DNA of 64,000 nt from Cordylochernes scorpioides (GCA_030710605.1 CP092870.1:96303400-96367399); one strand, 5' to 3'; counted from the stretch's first letter, positions 41,696-51,939 are shown. Numbers and translations: made by a program. The notes: generated from the letters alone by a model not told the origin.

Positions 41696-43165
41696 TTCTA
41701 GAATGTGCCTGTATAATATCAATTAATTTTTAGAATGACCCACTCCACAAATTTCTTTCACCTTTCTGCAAAAAGTGTCAAATCTAATTTATGACAGGTA
41801 CTGTGCTATTATATATGGATATTTATGGATACAATTTAAAAAAAAAAAAGGATAAAAATATATATCATATAACTATAAGCAGATATAAAGGTTGGAATTA
41901 TACTATTAGGTTTGAGAATTTTGACTCATTTTTCACCCAGACAGTGAGCTGCTTAGTCCCATGTAAATAAGGGCACAGTTAATATTAGTAAATATATATA
42001 TTATATCAAAAATATAGATTTGTGTTAAAATATTTAAAACAAAACAAAAGACTATAAAATCCACGTATTAGAAATTAAAAAAAAAAGTTATAAGGTATAT
42101 AGATATATAAATTTATATATTAAAATATATGAGAGAGATATGAGATAATCCAAGTAAGGGGGTAAAACACAACAACAACAACAAAGCCTTAGTATTCCTA
42201 AGGAAGAGGTCAGTTAGATGCAGGCTGCTAGTCCGGTCAAGTCTAAGGGGCAACAACAACAACATAGGGTGCCGAGCAGAGACTGGAAACACAGGGGTGA
42301 GCTATAACTCCATGCTGTTCTCACAGGGTGTGTCCAATGTGAGGAGGATTCAATAAATTTGGGTGGAAATCACAAACACCTCAAATTCCCAACACACCCC
42401 AAGGTATCAATTAAAATTGGGGTTAAATTATACACAATTAAATATTATACTTTGTGGTGGGAATTTGAAAAAAAAAAAAAAAAAAAGGTTGAATTTAGGG
42501 TAAGCCTGGAATTATAGTCAGTTGTGAATTAAAGAATTTATGCTGATGATAAGTTTCGCTAATGAAAATTCGTCACCCACACTTAATATAGGGATATGTG
42601 GGTGTCCAAAAGTCAACTTTTGATGACTATATGAACAAATATTCTCTAATATGACTTGTTGGGGACTATCATTCACAGCTTATCTAGTGACCTTCCAGTG
42701 TCCTTCTTGGAGGTCTTCCTTTCTTCCTTCAATTTTTCCTAAAATCTCTAATCCATTTACTCTCATTATGTACTGAAGTAGGTCAGTCTTTGTTTACATA
42801 TTTGGGTTTCTAGGGATCTACAGAGTTAATTTCATTTGAGATAGAAATATTTGTTTCTTTTATCTGTTTGTGGCACTCTCTGAGTAGCTTTCTCCATGTC
42901 CACATTTCAAAAAGTACTGGAATTCAAAGCATCTTTTCATTTCTTCTTTTCCAGCTGTGTGACCATAGGAAAAACCAACGCCTCTTTTACAATTCTATTC
43001 TATGTCCTAAGAGAGAAATACCTTTAACTTTTAAAATATTTATATATTTCAAATGTATCTTTATTCTATAATCAGTATAAATGTATTAACTTTTAACAAA
43101 AATTTTGGGTTAAAAAAAAATATATATATATTTTGAATTACATAAATATATATCACAAAACTAAG
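41696..43165. other. Intron DNA with simple repeats
   Basis: AT-rich, an A-run at 42468-42485, AACAACAACAACAA at 42169 and 42249. No exon seen. Confidence 0.45.
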
Positions 43166-43169
43166 TCAT

Positions 43170-43242
43170 TTCCTCTAGGAGCATGAACTCATGGAATCCG
43201 TGTAATCGTTACACAAGGGGATAAGAAACAACAACAACAAGT
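43170..43242 (+). mobile_element. LINE-B tail
   Basis: TAGGAGCATGAACTCATGGA to GATAAGAAACAACAACAACA, 5'-truncated. Confidence 0.7.
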
Positions 43243-43744
43243 CATTTTCAAAAGCCACCAGAGTAACAAAGACCATTCCAACGGATTAAATTCTGAATTT
43301 ACTCCTTGTACTACAGAAGTATTATAGACAACAGAAAGGTTGGATTAGAGTAATAAATGGGAATATAAATTCCTTTTAATTAAATAATATTTATAACATT
43401 AACCTCTCAAAGTCATATTGTGAAAAATATTGTAAATCCCCTTGTCTTAATTTTTTTGTGTTTTCATATAAAATAGATTAATTTCCTTCGGAAGAAATAT
43501 GTTCAAAATAATTATTATTTAAAAGTTCTCTTGTGTACATCCCAGAGACCAACCCAAGTAAACTATCAGAAGGAATTTCTCTAAATAATATTATATTTCT
43601 ATTTTTCAGGAGAGAGAGAATGTTATTGAAGACATTTTGAGAGAAAAAAAAAAATCGTCGTAAAAAGTATTTCCTTATATTATTGATCTTGGAAAGAAGA
43701 CAAGCTTTCATGCATTACCCCCTCAACAGGTCTTAACTCTTTAA
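43243..43744. other. Intron DNA, nothing recognised
   Basis: AT-rich; a minus-strand open frame at 43478-43711 has no homology or splice support. Confidence 0.4.
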
Positions 43745-44010
43745 AAATCCTGAGTTCAACTGACCCAGTTGATGGACCTCAGCAATGGTTCCACTCCAGG
43801 AATACAGAGGAGCTGCGTCTGTACTCATGTTAAAGTCAGCAGCAAAGGCTTCCATGTTAGGAACGGCCTCAAATTACAGGCAAAGTCAGACTTTTAACAA
43901 AGTGTGCCTGGGTCATGATGGTATGATCAAGGAAAGCTGCACCCCTAATATCCCATTCCATGAGATCATGAACTCATGTGATCTTTACACAAGGGGATAA
44001 GAAACACAAC
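43745..44010 (+). mobile_element. LINE-B 3' fragment
   Basis: Contains AGGCAAAGTCAGACTTTTAA, CCTGGGTCATGATGG, CCATTCCATGAGATCATGAA and a GGGGATAAGAAAC tail, as at 39010. Confidence 0.6.
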
Positions 44011-44174
44011 AGGTTTTAACTACAATCTTATCCAAGATAAGCATGTAGAGAGAGAGAAGCCAGAGAACTTTGTAAGTGGAAGTAACCAGAGGATCCTGTT
44101 GTTTCAGTAGCACACAATGACAAGTATCAGCGGGAATAATATTTCTACGATATATAAATGATAGATAACAAGAG

Positions 44175-44292
44175 ATTTTTTTTTTGTTTATCCCTAGTAT
44201 ACGTGGTACAGGCCATGATAATCATGGTGGGTAGAAGTTAGAGACTGCTTTTACTGTAAGTGCACCACATATCTACACATGTGAAAAGAAGT
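44175..44292 (-). mobile_element. Truncated SINE1 copy e
   Basis: Poly(T) then GTTTATCCCTAGTATACGTG to ACATGTGAAAAGAAGT, on plus. Bounded by GATAACAAGAG at 44164-44174 and 44293-44303. Confidence 0.88.
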
Positions 44293-44303
44293 GATAACAA
44301 GAG

Positions 44304-44436
44304 TTTTTTTTTGCTTATCCCTAGTACGCGTGGTACAGGCCATGATAATCATGGTGGGTAGTTAGCGACTGCTTTTTACTGTAAGCGCACCACATGTCTA
44401 CACATGTGAAAGCAGTTCGACTTTGCACTTACAAAT
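44304..44436 (-). mobile_element. Truncated SINE1 copy f in the same target
   Basis: Poly(T) then GCTTATCCCTAGTACGCGTG to GCAGTTCGACTTTGCACTTA. Bounded by GATAACAAGAG at 44293-44303 and 44437-44447. It is longer than copy e at its 5' end, so the two are separate insertions. Confidence 0.88.
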
Positions 44437-44497
44437 GATAACAAGAGTAAATGTGCTATAAGAAGAATCATCAAACAGGACTGACACACACACATAC

Positions 44498-44607
44498 CAT
44501 GAGTAGACTGTTGTCTGTGGGAGTGGTGACCACGGGAGGAGGGGAGGAAGTATCACTGGGGGCCTCCACTTGGACGGTAACTGTATATCCACCATTGTAA
44601 GTCACTC
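44498..44607 (-). CDS. IRAG/LRMP-like gene, exon 6
   Basis: 110 bases after ACTAAG and before ATG|GTATGT. With one base from exon 5 it reads RVTYNGGYTVTVQVEAPSDT and then SSPPPVVTTPTDNSLLM, ending phase 0 as exon 7 needs. The acceptor's pyrimidine tract is weak. The sequence is low-complexity Ser/Pro/Thr, common in disordered parts of this family; no domain recognised. Confidence 0.68.
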
Positions 44608-44671
44608 CTTAGTTATACACAATTCCTTGGGTTTGGACATGTGAAGGTACTGAGATACCCCGTAGTCACCT

Positions 44672-45135
44672 ATGCAAGTAAATCTTGGTATCACAGCCAA
44701 CACTTGAAAGAAAGAAATTAGTTTTCTGAGATGTTCTAATGGCTTAAAGTTTGTTTTTTTGTTTATCCTTAGTACACGTGGTACAGGCCATGATAATCAT
44801 GGTGGGTAGTTAGCGACTGCTTTTTACTGTAAGCGCACCACATGTCTACACATGTGAAAAGTAGGTTCGACTTTGCACTTACAAATGTGCCAGAGCCCCG
44901 TTTGGTTACTTTGAACTCGCTGGTGGGGTTGGACTTTTGCAAGAATCGGGGGCCATTGGAGCATTTTTTTTTTTAACAGAAAAAAAATGTCCAATGTGGG
45001 AATCGAACCCGGGTCGTAGTGGTCGAAAACCAAACGGTTTAACAAGCCTTCCACCGACGCCCCCCATGCAAGTAAATCTTGGTACCACAGACAACACATG
45101 AAAGAAAGAAATTAGTCTCCGAGATGTTCTTAAAG
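44672..45135. repeat. 75-bp duplication on both sides of a SINE
   Basis: ATGCAAGTAAATCTTGGTA and the following TGAAAGAAAGAAATTAGT to GAGATGTTCT occur at 44672-44748 and again at 45066-45135, about 90 percent alike. SINE1 copy g fills the space between them exactly. Confidence 0.85.
44751..45065 (-). mobile_element. SINE1 copy g
   Basis: Full-length unit with an intact B box (GGAATCGAACCCGGG on plus) and the C-run end. Both flanks are the 75-bp duplication rather than a normal 10-bp TSD. Confidence 0.88.
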
Positions 45136-45184
45136 TACTCAAGGGAAGCATCTCTTTGGAGATTTACCGTGAGGTTTGGATATA

Positions 45185-45360
45185 CAGTAGAACAACCTCT
45201 ATGAGAGGACAGTGTCAAAGAGGACACAACAAAGGACAGTTTTCACCACCAAAATTATCATTTTTACTATTTAGAAGCTCTCCGCTAAATGGACACCTCT
45301 CTCTAGAGGACACTTTGGCTCTGCAACTTGGTGTTGTCCATTACAGAGAGGTTGTTATAT
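45185..45360. mobile_element. pogo/Tigger-like MITE
   Basis: CAGTAGAACAACCTCTATGA at the left, CAGAGAGGTTGTTATA at the right; interior is the reverse of the 32570 copy (GACACTTTGGCTCTGCAACT). The right end is decayed. Confidence 0.75.
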
Positions 45361-45413
45361 GGTAGTGTGGTTGCTGACAAACTTTCAGGAATGAGAGAGA
45401 ACAATTATATATT

Positions 45414-45720
45414 TTTTATTATCCCTAGTACACATGGTACAGACCACAATAATCATGGTGGGTAGAAGTTGGCAACTATTTTTACTGTAAGTGCACCCCC
45501 TGTCTACACATGTGAAAAGCAGTTAGACTTTTACACTTACAAGTGTGCTAGAGCCCCATTTGGTTACTTGTATTTGCTGGTGGGGTTGGACTTTTGCAAG
45601 ACTTGGAGAGCCATTGGAGCATTTTTTTTTATTAGAAAAAAAGTTCCCAATGTGGGATTCAATTCCAGGTCATGAGGGTCAAAAACCTACAGTTTGGATA
45701 ACTCATCTACCAATCTCCAG
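45414..45720 (-). mobile_element. SINE1 copy h, diverged
   Basis: Same order of parts as copy g, with many changes; B box GGGATTCAATTCCAGG on plus. An older member. Confidence 0.75.
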
Positions 45721-45796
45721 ACACCATCAAAAGTCTCAAGCTTTACAAGCTTGATACCCTAATATGATTGAGTGGAGATAAGAAAGACGAAGAATA
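45721..45796 (+). mobile_element. LINE-A tail
   Basis: ACACCATCAAAAGTCTCAAG to GAGTGGAGATAAGAAAGACG. Only the last coding residues and tail remain. Confidence 0.7.
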
Positions 45797-46083
45797 CTAA
45801 CCTACAGGGAGAACAAATAAACTATAGCATCACACAATTTAATGGCTTCAATAAGATGCGAAGTAATTCACTAGAGTGGCAGCAAAATATGACAAGAGCC
45901 AACTCCTACTTTAATGAAGATTGACTGAAGCATACCTTAGTTATTCAGACTAGGAAAAAATCTATCACTAAAGAGTTAGGAAGAAATGTAAGTAAGCCAC
46001 AAATAAACCCTCTCCGAGAGAAAATTAACAAAACGATCAAATAAATAGAAAATAAACCAACAAGATGAAGGAAGGGCACTTAC

Positions 46084-46118
46084 TTTCTGGAGCTTGAAGT
46101 CTGCCAGGATGGTGATGG
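46084..46118 (-). CDS. IRAG/LRMP-like gene, exon 5 (35-base microexon)
   Basis: The acceptor CATTCCTGTTTCAG and donor AAA|GTAAGT are both strong. In the phase set by exon 4 it reads SHHHPGRLQAPE and carries one base into exon 6. The alternative frame AITILADFKLQ reads pleasantly but leads to a stop in exon 6. Identification rests on splice sites and phase. Confidence 0.7.
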
Positions 46119-46617
46119 CTGAAACAGGAATGACTTAGCCACAGCACTATCAGGTAAAAACAAGAAAGATCACTTTTGAATTAAAATAAGCATCAATCAA
46201 GATCTTTCCCAAAGGGATACAACAAATACCACAAAATGTATAGATGAAGTTTGCTGGTTTGTGCTGATAGAGAAATTTGAAAAAAAATTTGAAACATACA
46301 GGGTATAACAGATATATACTGTCACTAGAACATTAACCTAGTACACATGCAGAGGAGAAAATCTCTTTATAAATCTTTTTGAAGAATCTTTTAAAAAACC
46401 TAAAATGGCTGAAGTTAGAAACTGACATGAGAATAAAATCCACCTTTATATAAAACAGTGATTAAAGTAGTCGATATTAGAGTGCTTCCATCTTGAGGAG
46501 ATAAAGAATCTTGATTTCCTTCCATTATTTCTATAATTTTTTTTTTTTTCAATTTTCTTTTCACACAAGGAACTGCTTCTGATGTTTTGAAAAATTCCCT
46601 TCTCTGAAATTCATTGA

Positions 46618-46692
46618 TAAGGCACAATTTGGATTATAAAACAAGGTAATAAGATTTATTTATTTGGATTTTGGTCTTATTATCTTGTGTTT
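46618..46692. repeat. FB repeat, terminal parts only
   Basis: AAGGCACAATTTGGATTATA, ACAAGGTAATAAG and then ATTTATTTATTTGGATTTTG to TTATTATCTTGTGTTTTT. The whole arm interior with the hairpin motif is deleted. Confidence 0.75.
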
Positions 46693-46878
46693 TTTCTCTG
46701 AAATTCTTTGAGAATGACCACTCTTCCCTTATCTAAAGAAGGGAATCTAAGGCATTTTTTTTGCCTTTACTTCACACTCCAAAGACAGTTTCAGATGTGG
46801 CAGAGCTGTTCATTCATCCAAGATAGCATTCAAATGAGTTTATAAAGGTTTCCAGTAGTGTATTCATGCCATCCTTAC

Positions 46879-47008
46879 CTTCTGTCGGCATGGGGGGCTA
46901 CAAGGAAACCAGTCTGGCTGGTGTGAGGGCGATGTACCGTGGCCTGGTGTTCTAGGGAGCGTCTCCTGGTGGTCACCAGGTCCTCTTCTGGCAGGGACTG
47001 ACAGTTTT
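46879..47008 (-). CDS. IRAG/LRMP-like gene, exon 4
   Basis: 130 bases between TTTGGCCTCCCCAG and AGAAG|GTAAGG. The frame that joins exons 5 to 11 without a stop reads NCQSLPEEDLVTTRRRSLEH and on to TSQTGFLVAPHADR. It needs one base from exon 3, while exon 3 with its GTGAGT donor supplies two. A phase-0 join is possible with the inner acceptor ACTGTCAG and exon 3 donor TCG|GTCAGT, or a small exon was missed. Confidence 0.75.
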
Positions 47009-47399
47009 CTGGGGAGGCCAAACACCACACAACACAAATGATGGCTTGGTTGGACAGGAATAATGCTGTTCCACCAATAGGAGGATTCAGTTTTCCACCC
47101 TCTCACTTCTAGATTACTACAAATGTCCATATGGCCTTTAAATATAAATAGATGTGTTTTTAATCATCATCTTATTTTTTAATATCAAAGGAAATTTCAC
47201 GTCTTTTGATGATTGTTAAGTTTATTAGCATATAATTACATTCTTTTCTCTATCCACAACATGGCATCACCTCCAGTGTATAGTGTAGGAACAGATTAAA
47301 TCTATATCACACAACACATCCTGCCCAATATCTGGCAAATATAGGGATTAGAAGCCTTTGATGTTTGAAAACATGTTTCTTTTCAATGTATGGTTGCCT

Positions 47400-47676
47400 A
47401 GACAAAGATTCTTTTGTACAAGGATTCAATAAGCTTACATATTGTCTTCATTAACTTATTGACTTCATTAACATTAACGACTTTCCAGATTGGTTGTAAG
47501 GTTTTCCCACTATGTACTAAGTGCAATTATCAACCTGCAACCCAAAAACACATCATTGACTGTATTGACTCATCCATTGATGAGCTCTACTCTTCCCCAG
47601 CAGACACCATCAAAAGTCTCAAGCTTTACAAGCTTAATATCTTAATATGATTGAGTGGAGATAAGAAAGAAGAAGA
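47400..47676 (+). mobile_element. LINE-A 3' end with ORF2 C-terminal knuckle
   Basis: The open stretch to 47650 includes CTKCNYQPATQKHIIDC (Cys-x2-Cys, then His-x3-Cys), the kind of zinc knuckle at the end of many LINE ORF2 proteins. SIDELYSSPAD and KLYKL follow, then the stop. The 3' tail is GAGTGGAGATAAGAAAGAAG and (GAA)n. This copy identifies what the shorter tails in the window belong to. The remainder of ORF2 is absent. Confidence 0.8.
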
Positions 47677-47753
47677 TTAAATTCATTGATCTCAATTTCT
47701 ATCTGAATTAAGGGATTTGTGAAAAGAAGAAGTTTGGTGCTGAAGTCACTCAC

Positions 47754-47939
47754 CCACTGACCGAGGTGGAGGGAGACAGCATGGTCTCTGCACCCTCTGA
47801 GGGAGCACCATCTGTGATGCTGTGGTCAATGGCGGAGAGAAAGCTGCCGCTGCGGCTACGGAAGGTGGGGTTGAGGTGGTCCATTGGAGGGAGGATTTGG
47901 CAAGAAATGTTGGAGCAGGAGAAGTATTCGGAGTTCAGG
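47754..47939 (-). CDS. IRAG/LRMP-like gene, exon 3
   Basis: Coding text MDHLNPTFRSRSGSFLSAID and HSITDGAPSEGAETMLS is clear, ending at AGTGG|GTGAGT (47754). The start is less certain: GGTTACAG at 47940 gives the phase that exon 2 needs (reading SLNSEYFSCSNISCQILPP), whereas CTTAAG at 47984 gives a longer exon out of phase. Acidic and serine-rich, no recognised domain. Confidence 0.75.
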
Positions 47940-48239
47940 CTGTAACCACCGCGGTACCCCACAGTTTTACACAGCTTTGTCTTCTTAAGAATTTGAAAGG
48001 AATGAAGGTCCATGTTCAAGGGAGATTTCATTTAAGAATTTTCTTTGAAAAATAGCTCATCTAGTGGTTTAGCTATTGCTTTGTGGAGGTGCATTCACAG
48101 GGCAAGGTTCATGAAGAGGAAGTTTATACTGTGAAAGGTGATAAGAAAGGCTGTGATGGGTTATTTCTATCCTGAGGTATTCTATCCCCTCAGAGAAGTA
48201 AGGAACCAAGCAGTGCTCGATACTTTATAATACCCAAGG
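47940..48239. other. Intron between exons 3 and 2, unique part
   Basis: No repeat recognised; no further splice-flanked exon found. Confidence 0.4.
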
Positions 48240-48250
48240 ATATTATAGCA

Positions 48251-48559
48251 TTTTTTTTGCCTTATCCCTAGTACACGTGGTACAGGCCATGATAATCATG
48301 GTGGTTAGTTAGCGACTGCTTTTACTGTAAGCGCACCACATGTCTACCACATGTGAGAAGCAGTTCGACTTTGCATTTACAAATGTGCCAGAGCCCCGTT
48401 TGGTTACTTGCACTCGCTGGTGGGGTTGGACTTTTGCAAGAATCGGGGCCATTGGAATATTTTTTTTTTTAACAGAAAAAGTGTCCAATGCGGGGATCGA
48501 ACCCGGGTCGTAGTGGTCCGAAAACCAAATGGTTTAACCAGCCTTCCACCGACCCCCCC
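48251..48559 (-). mobile_element. SINE1 copy i, with TSD
   Basis: Exact 11-bp duplication ATATTATAGCA at 48240-48250 and 48560-48570. Intact B box (GGATCGAACCCGGG on plus). Full length, young. Confidence 0.92.
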
Positions 48560-48799
48560 ATATTATAGCATAGATACTGTAGAATCTCTCATGAGAAAAT
48601 ATGAAAAAGACCTGAAACCTCTCACCAAGAGGTGGTCAATCATTGGAGTTAGACGAGGCTGGAGTTGGTGGTTGACTCGCTGGAGATATCACTCCTCACT
48701 TTTTGTTGAATGTTGAAGAGAGATAAATAGAGAGTGCACAAGCAAGGTATCAAGATGCATTCAGCCCAAAAGTTCACATCACACAATATTCTTAATAAA

Positions 48800-48985
48800 T
48801 TCCCACTTGCCCAAAATGTAGCTTGGCACCTGCAGCTCCAGAACATATTTTGGCTTGCATTAGATGCACTAAACAAGACCTGTGGGAGAGGCCGCTGCTT
48901 ATCATAAAACAGCTTTGAGGAGCATGAACTCATGGAATTCGTGTAATCTTTACACAAGGGGATATGAAACAACAAAAATTTAGAT
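48800..48985 (+). mobile_element. LINE-B 3' end
   Basis: CCAAAATGTAGCTTGGCACC to GGGGATATGAAACAAC, same as 41495-41695 with point changes. Confidence 0.7.
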
Positions 48986-49125
48986 TATAGATTAGAAACA
49001 CAAGACATAAGAGCAAATCCAAATAAATAAATAGTGTGTTATGTTTCGGTAACAACACTGTTACGAAATATCACACACTATTAATTTATTTGGATTGGTC
49101 TTATTGTCTTGTGTTTACAATATTC
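48986..49125. repeat. FB repeat, shortened
   Basis: TTTAGATTATAGATTAGAAA, a left arm, then CACTGTTACGAAATATCACA and TTATTTGGATTGGTCTTATT. The hairpin motif is degraded. Confidence 0.7.
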
Positions 49126-49570
49126 TCAATTTATCAATCCTACATCGATATGTTCTGGGACAAATAACAAGGCTATGAAGAATCCACATGTAGCTTTAAC
49201 TTCTAGTGCTAACACCTTTCCTGAACAGGGAGCAAAAAATAATACAAGAGTTGCCTTGATAGCCCATTCAAAGGCATGTGCCGTATGTTTTTTTACATAT
49301 ACCTAACCAATTAGAAACACTGGTAGGGATGAAAAGTGCAGCTTAACTTACAGTACTAGCTAGTCTTCAGCGATACCTCAAATTCTCTCAGGTAAAGGAA
49401 ATGTTGTAAATACAATGAATGAGCTTAGACAAATGATACAAGAGGTGAACTTGAAACAAACCAAAGAAATAATACTACCTATCAGACACAATGTCTTTAC
49501 TTAATCTTTAGATAACTATGCCAATCAGATTTGGTGTGGTTGGATTCTTATAATAACTACAAAAAATTAA
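49126..49570. other. Intron DNA, nothing recognised
   Basis: Moderate GC, no supported exon. Confidence 0.4.
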
Positions 49571-49790
49571 TAAAGCACAATTTGGATTATAGATTATAAA
49601 GGCAAGGTAATAAGACTAAATTCAAATAAATAAAGTGTGTGACGTTTCGGTAACATCATTTTTACCATCTTCAGACAAAAGTACTGAATGAAAGTACTTT
49701 TGTCTGAAGATGGTAACAACGCTGTTACCGAAACGTCACACACTATTCATTTATTTGGATTTGGTCTTATTACCTTGCGTTTACAAAAAA
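49571..49790. repeat. FB repeat, short spacer
   Basis: Both arms meet with almost no spacer (ACTGAATGAAAGTACTTTTG). The right arm has CTGAAGA, GGTAACAACGCTGTTACC and GAAACGTCACAC intact at 49696-49742. Confidence 0.85.
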
Positions 49791-49979
49791 AATAATTAAA
49801 AAACAGCAAGATTCAAGTGACACAAGATAAAAATATTAAAAAGTTCAAATATTAAATTAACATGATTCTTTTCTATAATATATCTTTATGTATCAAGTTG
49901 CATTGAGTATATGAAAAGAAATTTAAAAAAGCAAGGTCCCTTGGTAAAAAACACATACATACACAACATAGGTGGCATA

Positions 49980-50045
49980 AGTTTGACCATGAGATCATGG
50001 AATTAGTGTAATCCTTGCACAAGGGGATAAGAAACAATAACAATT
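49980..50045 (+). mobile_element. LINE-B tail
   Basis: TTGACCATGAGATCATGGAA to GGGGATAAGAAACAATAACA. Confidence 0.65.
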
Positions 50046-50085
50046 TTATATATAAAACATACTTCTCTGATTTATAAAATTATAA

Positions 50086-50340
50086 AATAAATAAAGCTTC
50101 CAGGGTTAAGTTTCTTTGTTCAAATTTTTATTTCAAACTTTCGGACTTGTCAGTCCTACAGGAGTTTTTGTCCCCCTGCAATATCATAAATATTTAAAAT
50201 ATGTAAAAATTAATTTATATATAAAAATAGTATTTATCATCAATTTATTATCGTGATACTCCTGTAGAAGGACTGACAAATCCGAAAGCTTGAAAATAAA
50301 AATTTGAACAAGAAACTTAACCCTGGAAGCTTTATTTACT
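50086..50340. repeat. Foldback beside exon 2, arms of about 75 bp
   Basis: ATAAATAAAGCTTCCAGGGT and onward (AAGTTTCTTTGTTCAAATTT, GGACTTGTCAGTCCTACAGG) is repeated inverted at 50265-50338 (CCTGTAGAAGGACTGACAAA to ACCCTGGAAGCTTTATTTA), with a spacer of about 90 AT-rich bases. The right arm ends about 45 bases from the exon 2 splice donor. Not the FB family. Confidence 0.85.
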
Positions 50341-50385
50341 TTATAATAACAAGTTTTGACAAAGATAGGGGCGGGCCAGTTATAC

Positions 50386-50551
50386 CTGAGGACATCCGTG
50401 GCGTCAACTTTAGAGTCCTTGGGAGGGATGGCTGCAACATTGTCGGGATAAGGCCAGGGAATGTTCACGTAGCAGCTCTCCACCTCACCATGGTCTGCTG
50501 CTGCTGCCTCATTGTGCTGAGCACACCACAACAACTTGGTGGGAGGGAACA
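50386..50551 (-). CDS. IRAG/LRMP-like gene, exon 2
   Basis: 166 bases between CATGTCTCTCCAG and CTCAG|GTATAA. With the single G from exon 1 it reads VFPPTKLLWCAQHNEAAAAD and then VNIPWPYPDNVAAIPPKDSK, leaving phase 2. No domain recognised. The phase fit with both neighbours supports it. Confidence 0.78.
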
Positions 50552-50664
50552 CTGGAGAGACATGGTCAACCTACTGACTGTGAAGATACCAAAGGATGAT
50601 GGAAAGTTTTAAGAGCGAAGGAGGAAAGTTCATTATTTCTTATAATTACAAAAATGTAAAAACA

Positions 50665-51235
50665 AAAAGTAATAAGACCAAATCCAAATAAATAAATAGT
50701 GTGTGACGTTTCGGTAACAGCGTTGTTACCGAAACGTCACACAGTATTTATTCATTTGGATTTGGTCTTATTACCTTGTGTTTATAATCTACTAGCCGAA
50801 TGACCCGGGCAACGCCCGTGTTTTACCCGATTGAATGTTTTTATTCAAATACTATTTGTTACAATTATAATTGGCGCCTTAAATAAATGCATATGTTAGT
50901 TAATAACTATAGCCTATGTGCTTTATCTGTCTATGTACTGTTGGCTTCCGTAGGCGTCTCTTACTGGGAAAAAGAAAGAGAGGATTCCATTTGGTTATTA
51001 ACTAATATATGAATTTATTTAAGGAGCGACCCGCTCCAACACAATAGTTACAAAAACGAAAAAAGCGAGTGGGGGGGGGGCAAAGGTGGCGTGATCGTAA
51101 CCAACCAATAGGAGGGCGCCATTCCAAAAAAAAAGCAAACGGTGACAGAGATTAAAACTGATTAAGAGATGAAGAATTGATGACGCTCGTAACTGTATAT
51201 AGAATAATTCAAATTGTGCCTTATCAAAAATGTAA
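50665..51235. repeat. FB repeat split by a Helitron
   Basis: Left and right arms (50670-50783) share a minimal hairpin in which GGTAACAGCGTTGTTACC serves both. The terminal tail is cut after ATAATCTA (50791) and resumes TAATTCAAATTGTGCCTTAT at 51205. Confidence 0.8.
50792..51204 (-). mobile_element. Helitron-like element inside an FB repeat
   Basis: Minus strand: 5' end TTCTATATACAGTTACGAGC, 3' end CGGGCGTTGCCCGGGTCATT then CGGCTAG. The hairpin CGGGC-GTT-GCCCG ends about 12 bases before CTAG. Comparison with intact FB copies shows the empty site, and the insertion falls between A and T. 413 bp, non-coding. Confidence 0.82.
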
Positions 51236-51306
51236 AAACATCGTAATAAAAAAATAAACTTTAACCCTTTTCGCTCTTACACTTTCCATTATACAACTAA
51301 AGTAAT

Positions 51307-51575
51307 TAGGGGTCGGTGGAAGGATGGTCTAAAACCATTGGTTTTCGACCGCTATGAATTTCTGATTTCAAAAAAATGCTCCAATGGCCTCCGATTCTTG
51401 CAAAAGTCCAACCCCACCAGCGAGTGCAAGTAACCAAACGGGGCTCTGACACATTTGTAAGTGCAAAATCGAACTGCTTTTCCCATGTGGTGCACTTACA
51501 GTAAAAGCAGCCGCCAACTTCTACCCACCATGATTATCATGGCCTGTACCACGGGTACCAGGAATATATTTTTTA
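51307..51575 (+). mobile_element. SINE1 copy j, head damaged
   Basis: GGGGTCGGTGGAAGGATGGT, then the B-box region is lost (GCTATGAATTTCTGATTTC), then the normal body to GCCTGTACCACGGGTACCAG. Confidence 0.8.
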
Positions 51576-51939
51576 AAAATTAAGTAGTTATATTAAAAGC
51601 TTTTTTTTTGCTTACACTGGAACATTTCACTATAATACATAAGCTTTAATTGGTTTATATGTATATATATATTGAGTAATTTTGGAAGAAGTTAATCAAA
51701 ATTAATTTAAAAAAAGAAATTCTATATATATATGGCATCCTATTTTTCTACTTTCCTGATTGGTTGTTTCCATCACATGACCAGCTTTAGTAAGCATATT
51801 CTCTTAGTTCAGTGGCAATATCTAGATACCAAATCAAGGTGTTAAATGTATGCCCTTGTGAGGTTTTCAAATCTCAAATTTTTTTTCGTTGTTTTTTTTA
51901 GTCATCATAATTTTATTTATACCTTTTGATATAAGGTAT
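51576..51939. other. Intron DNA, nothing recognised
   Basis: AT-rich with (TA)n patches. Confidence 0.4.

Noticed and set aside
46084..46118. Reading exon 5 as AITILADFKLQK joined to GVTYNGGYTV
   Set aside because: The join needs a base that the splice sites do not supply; in that phase exon 6 has an early stop.
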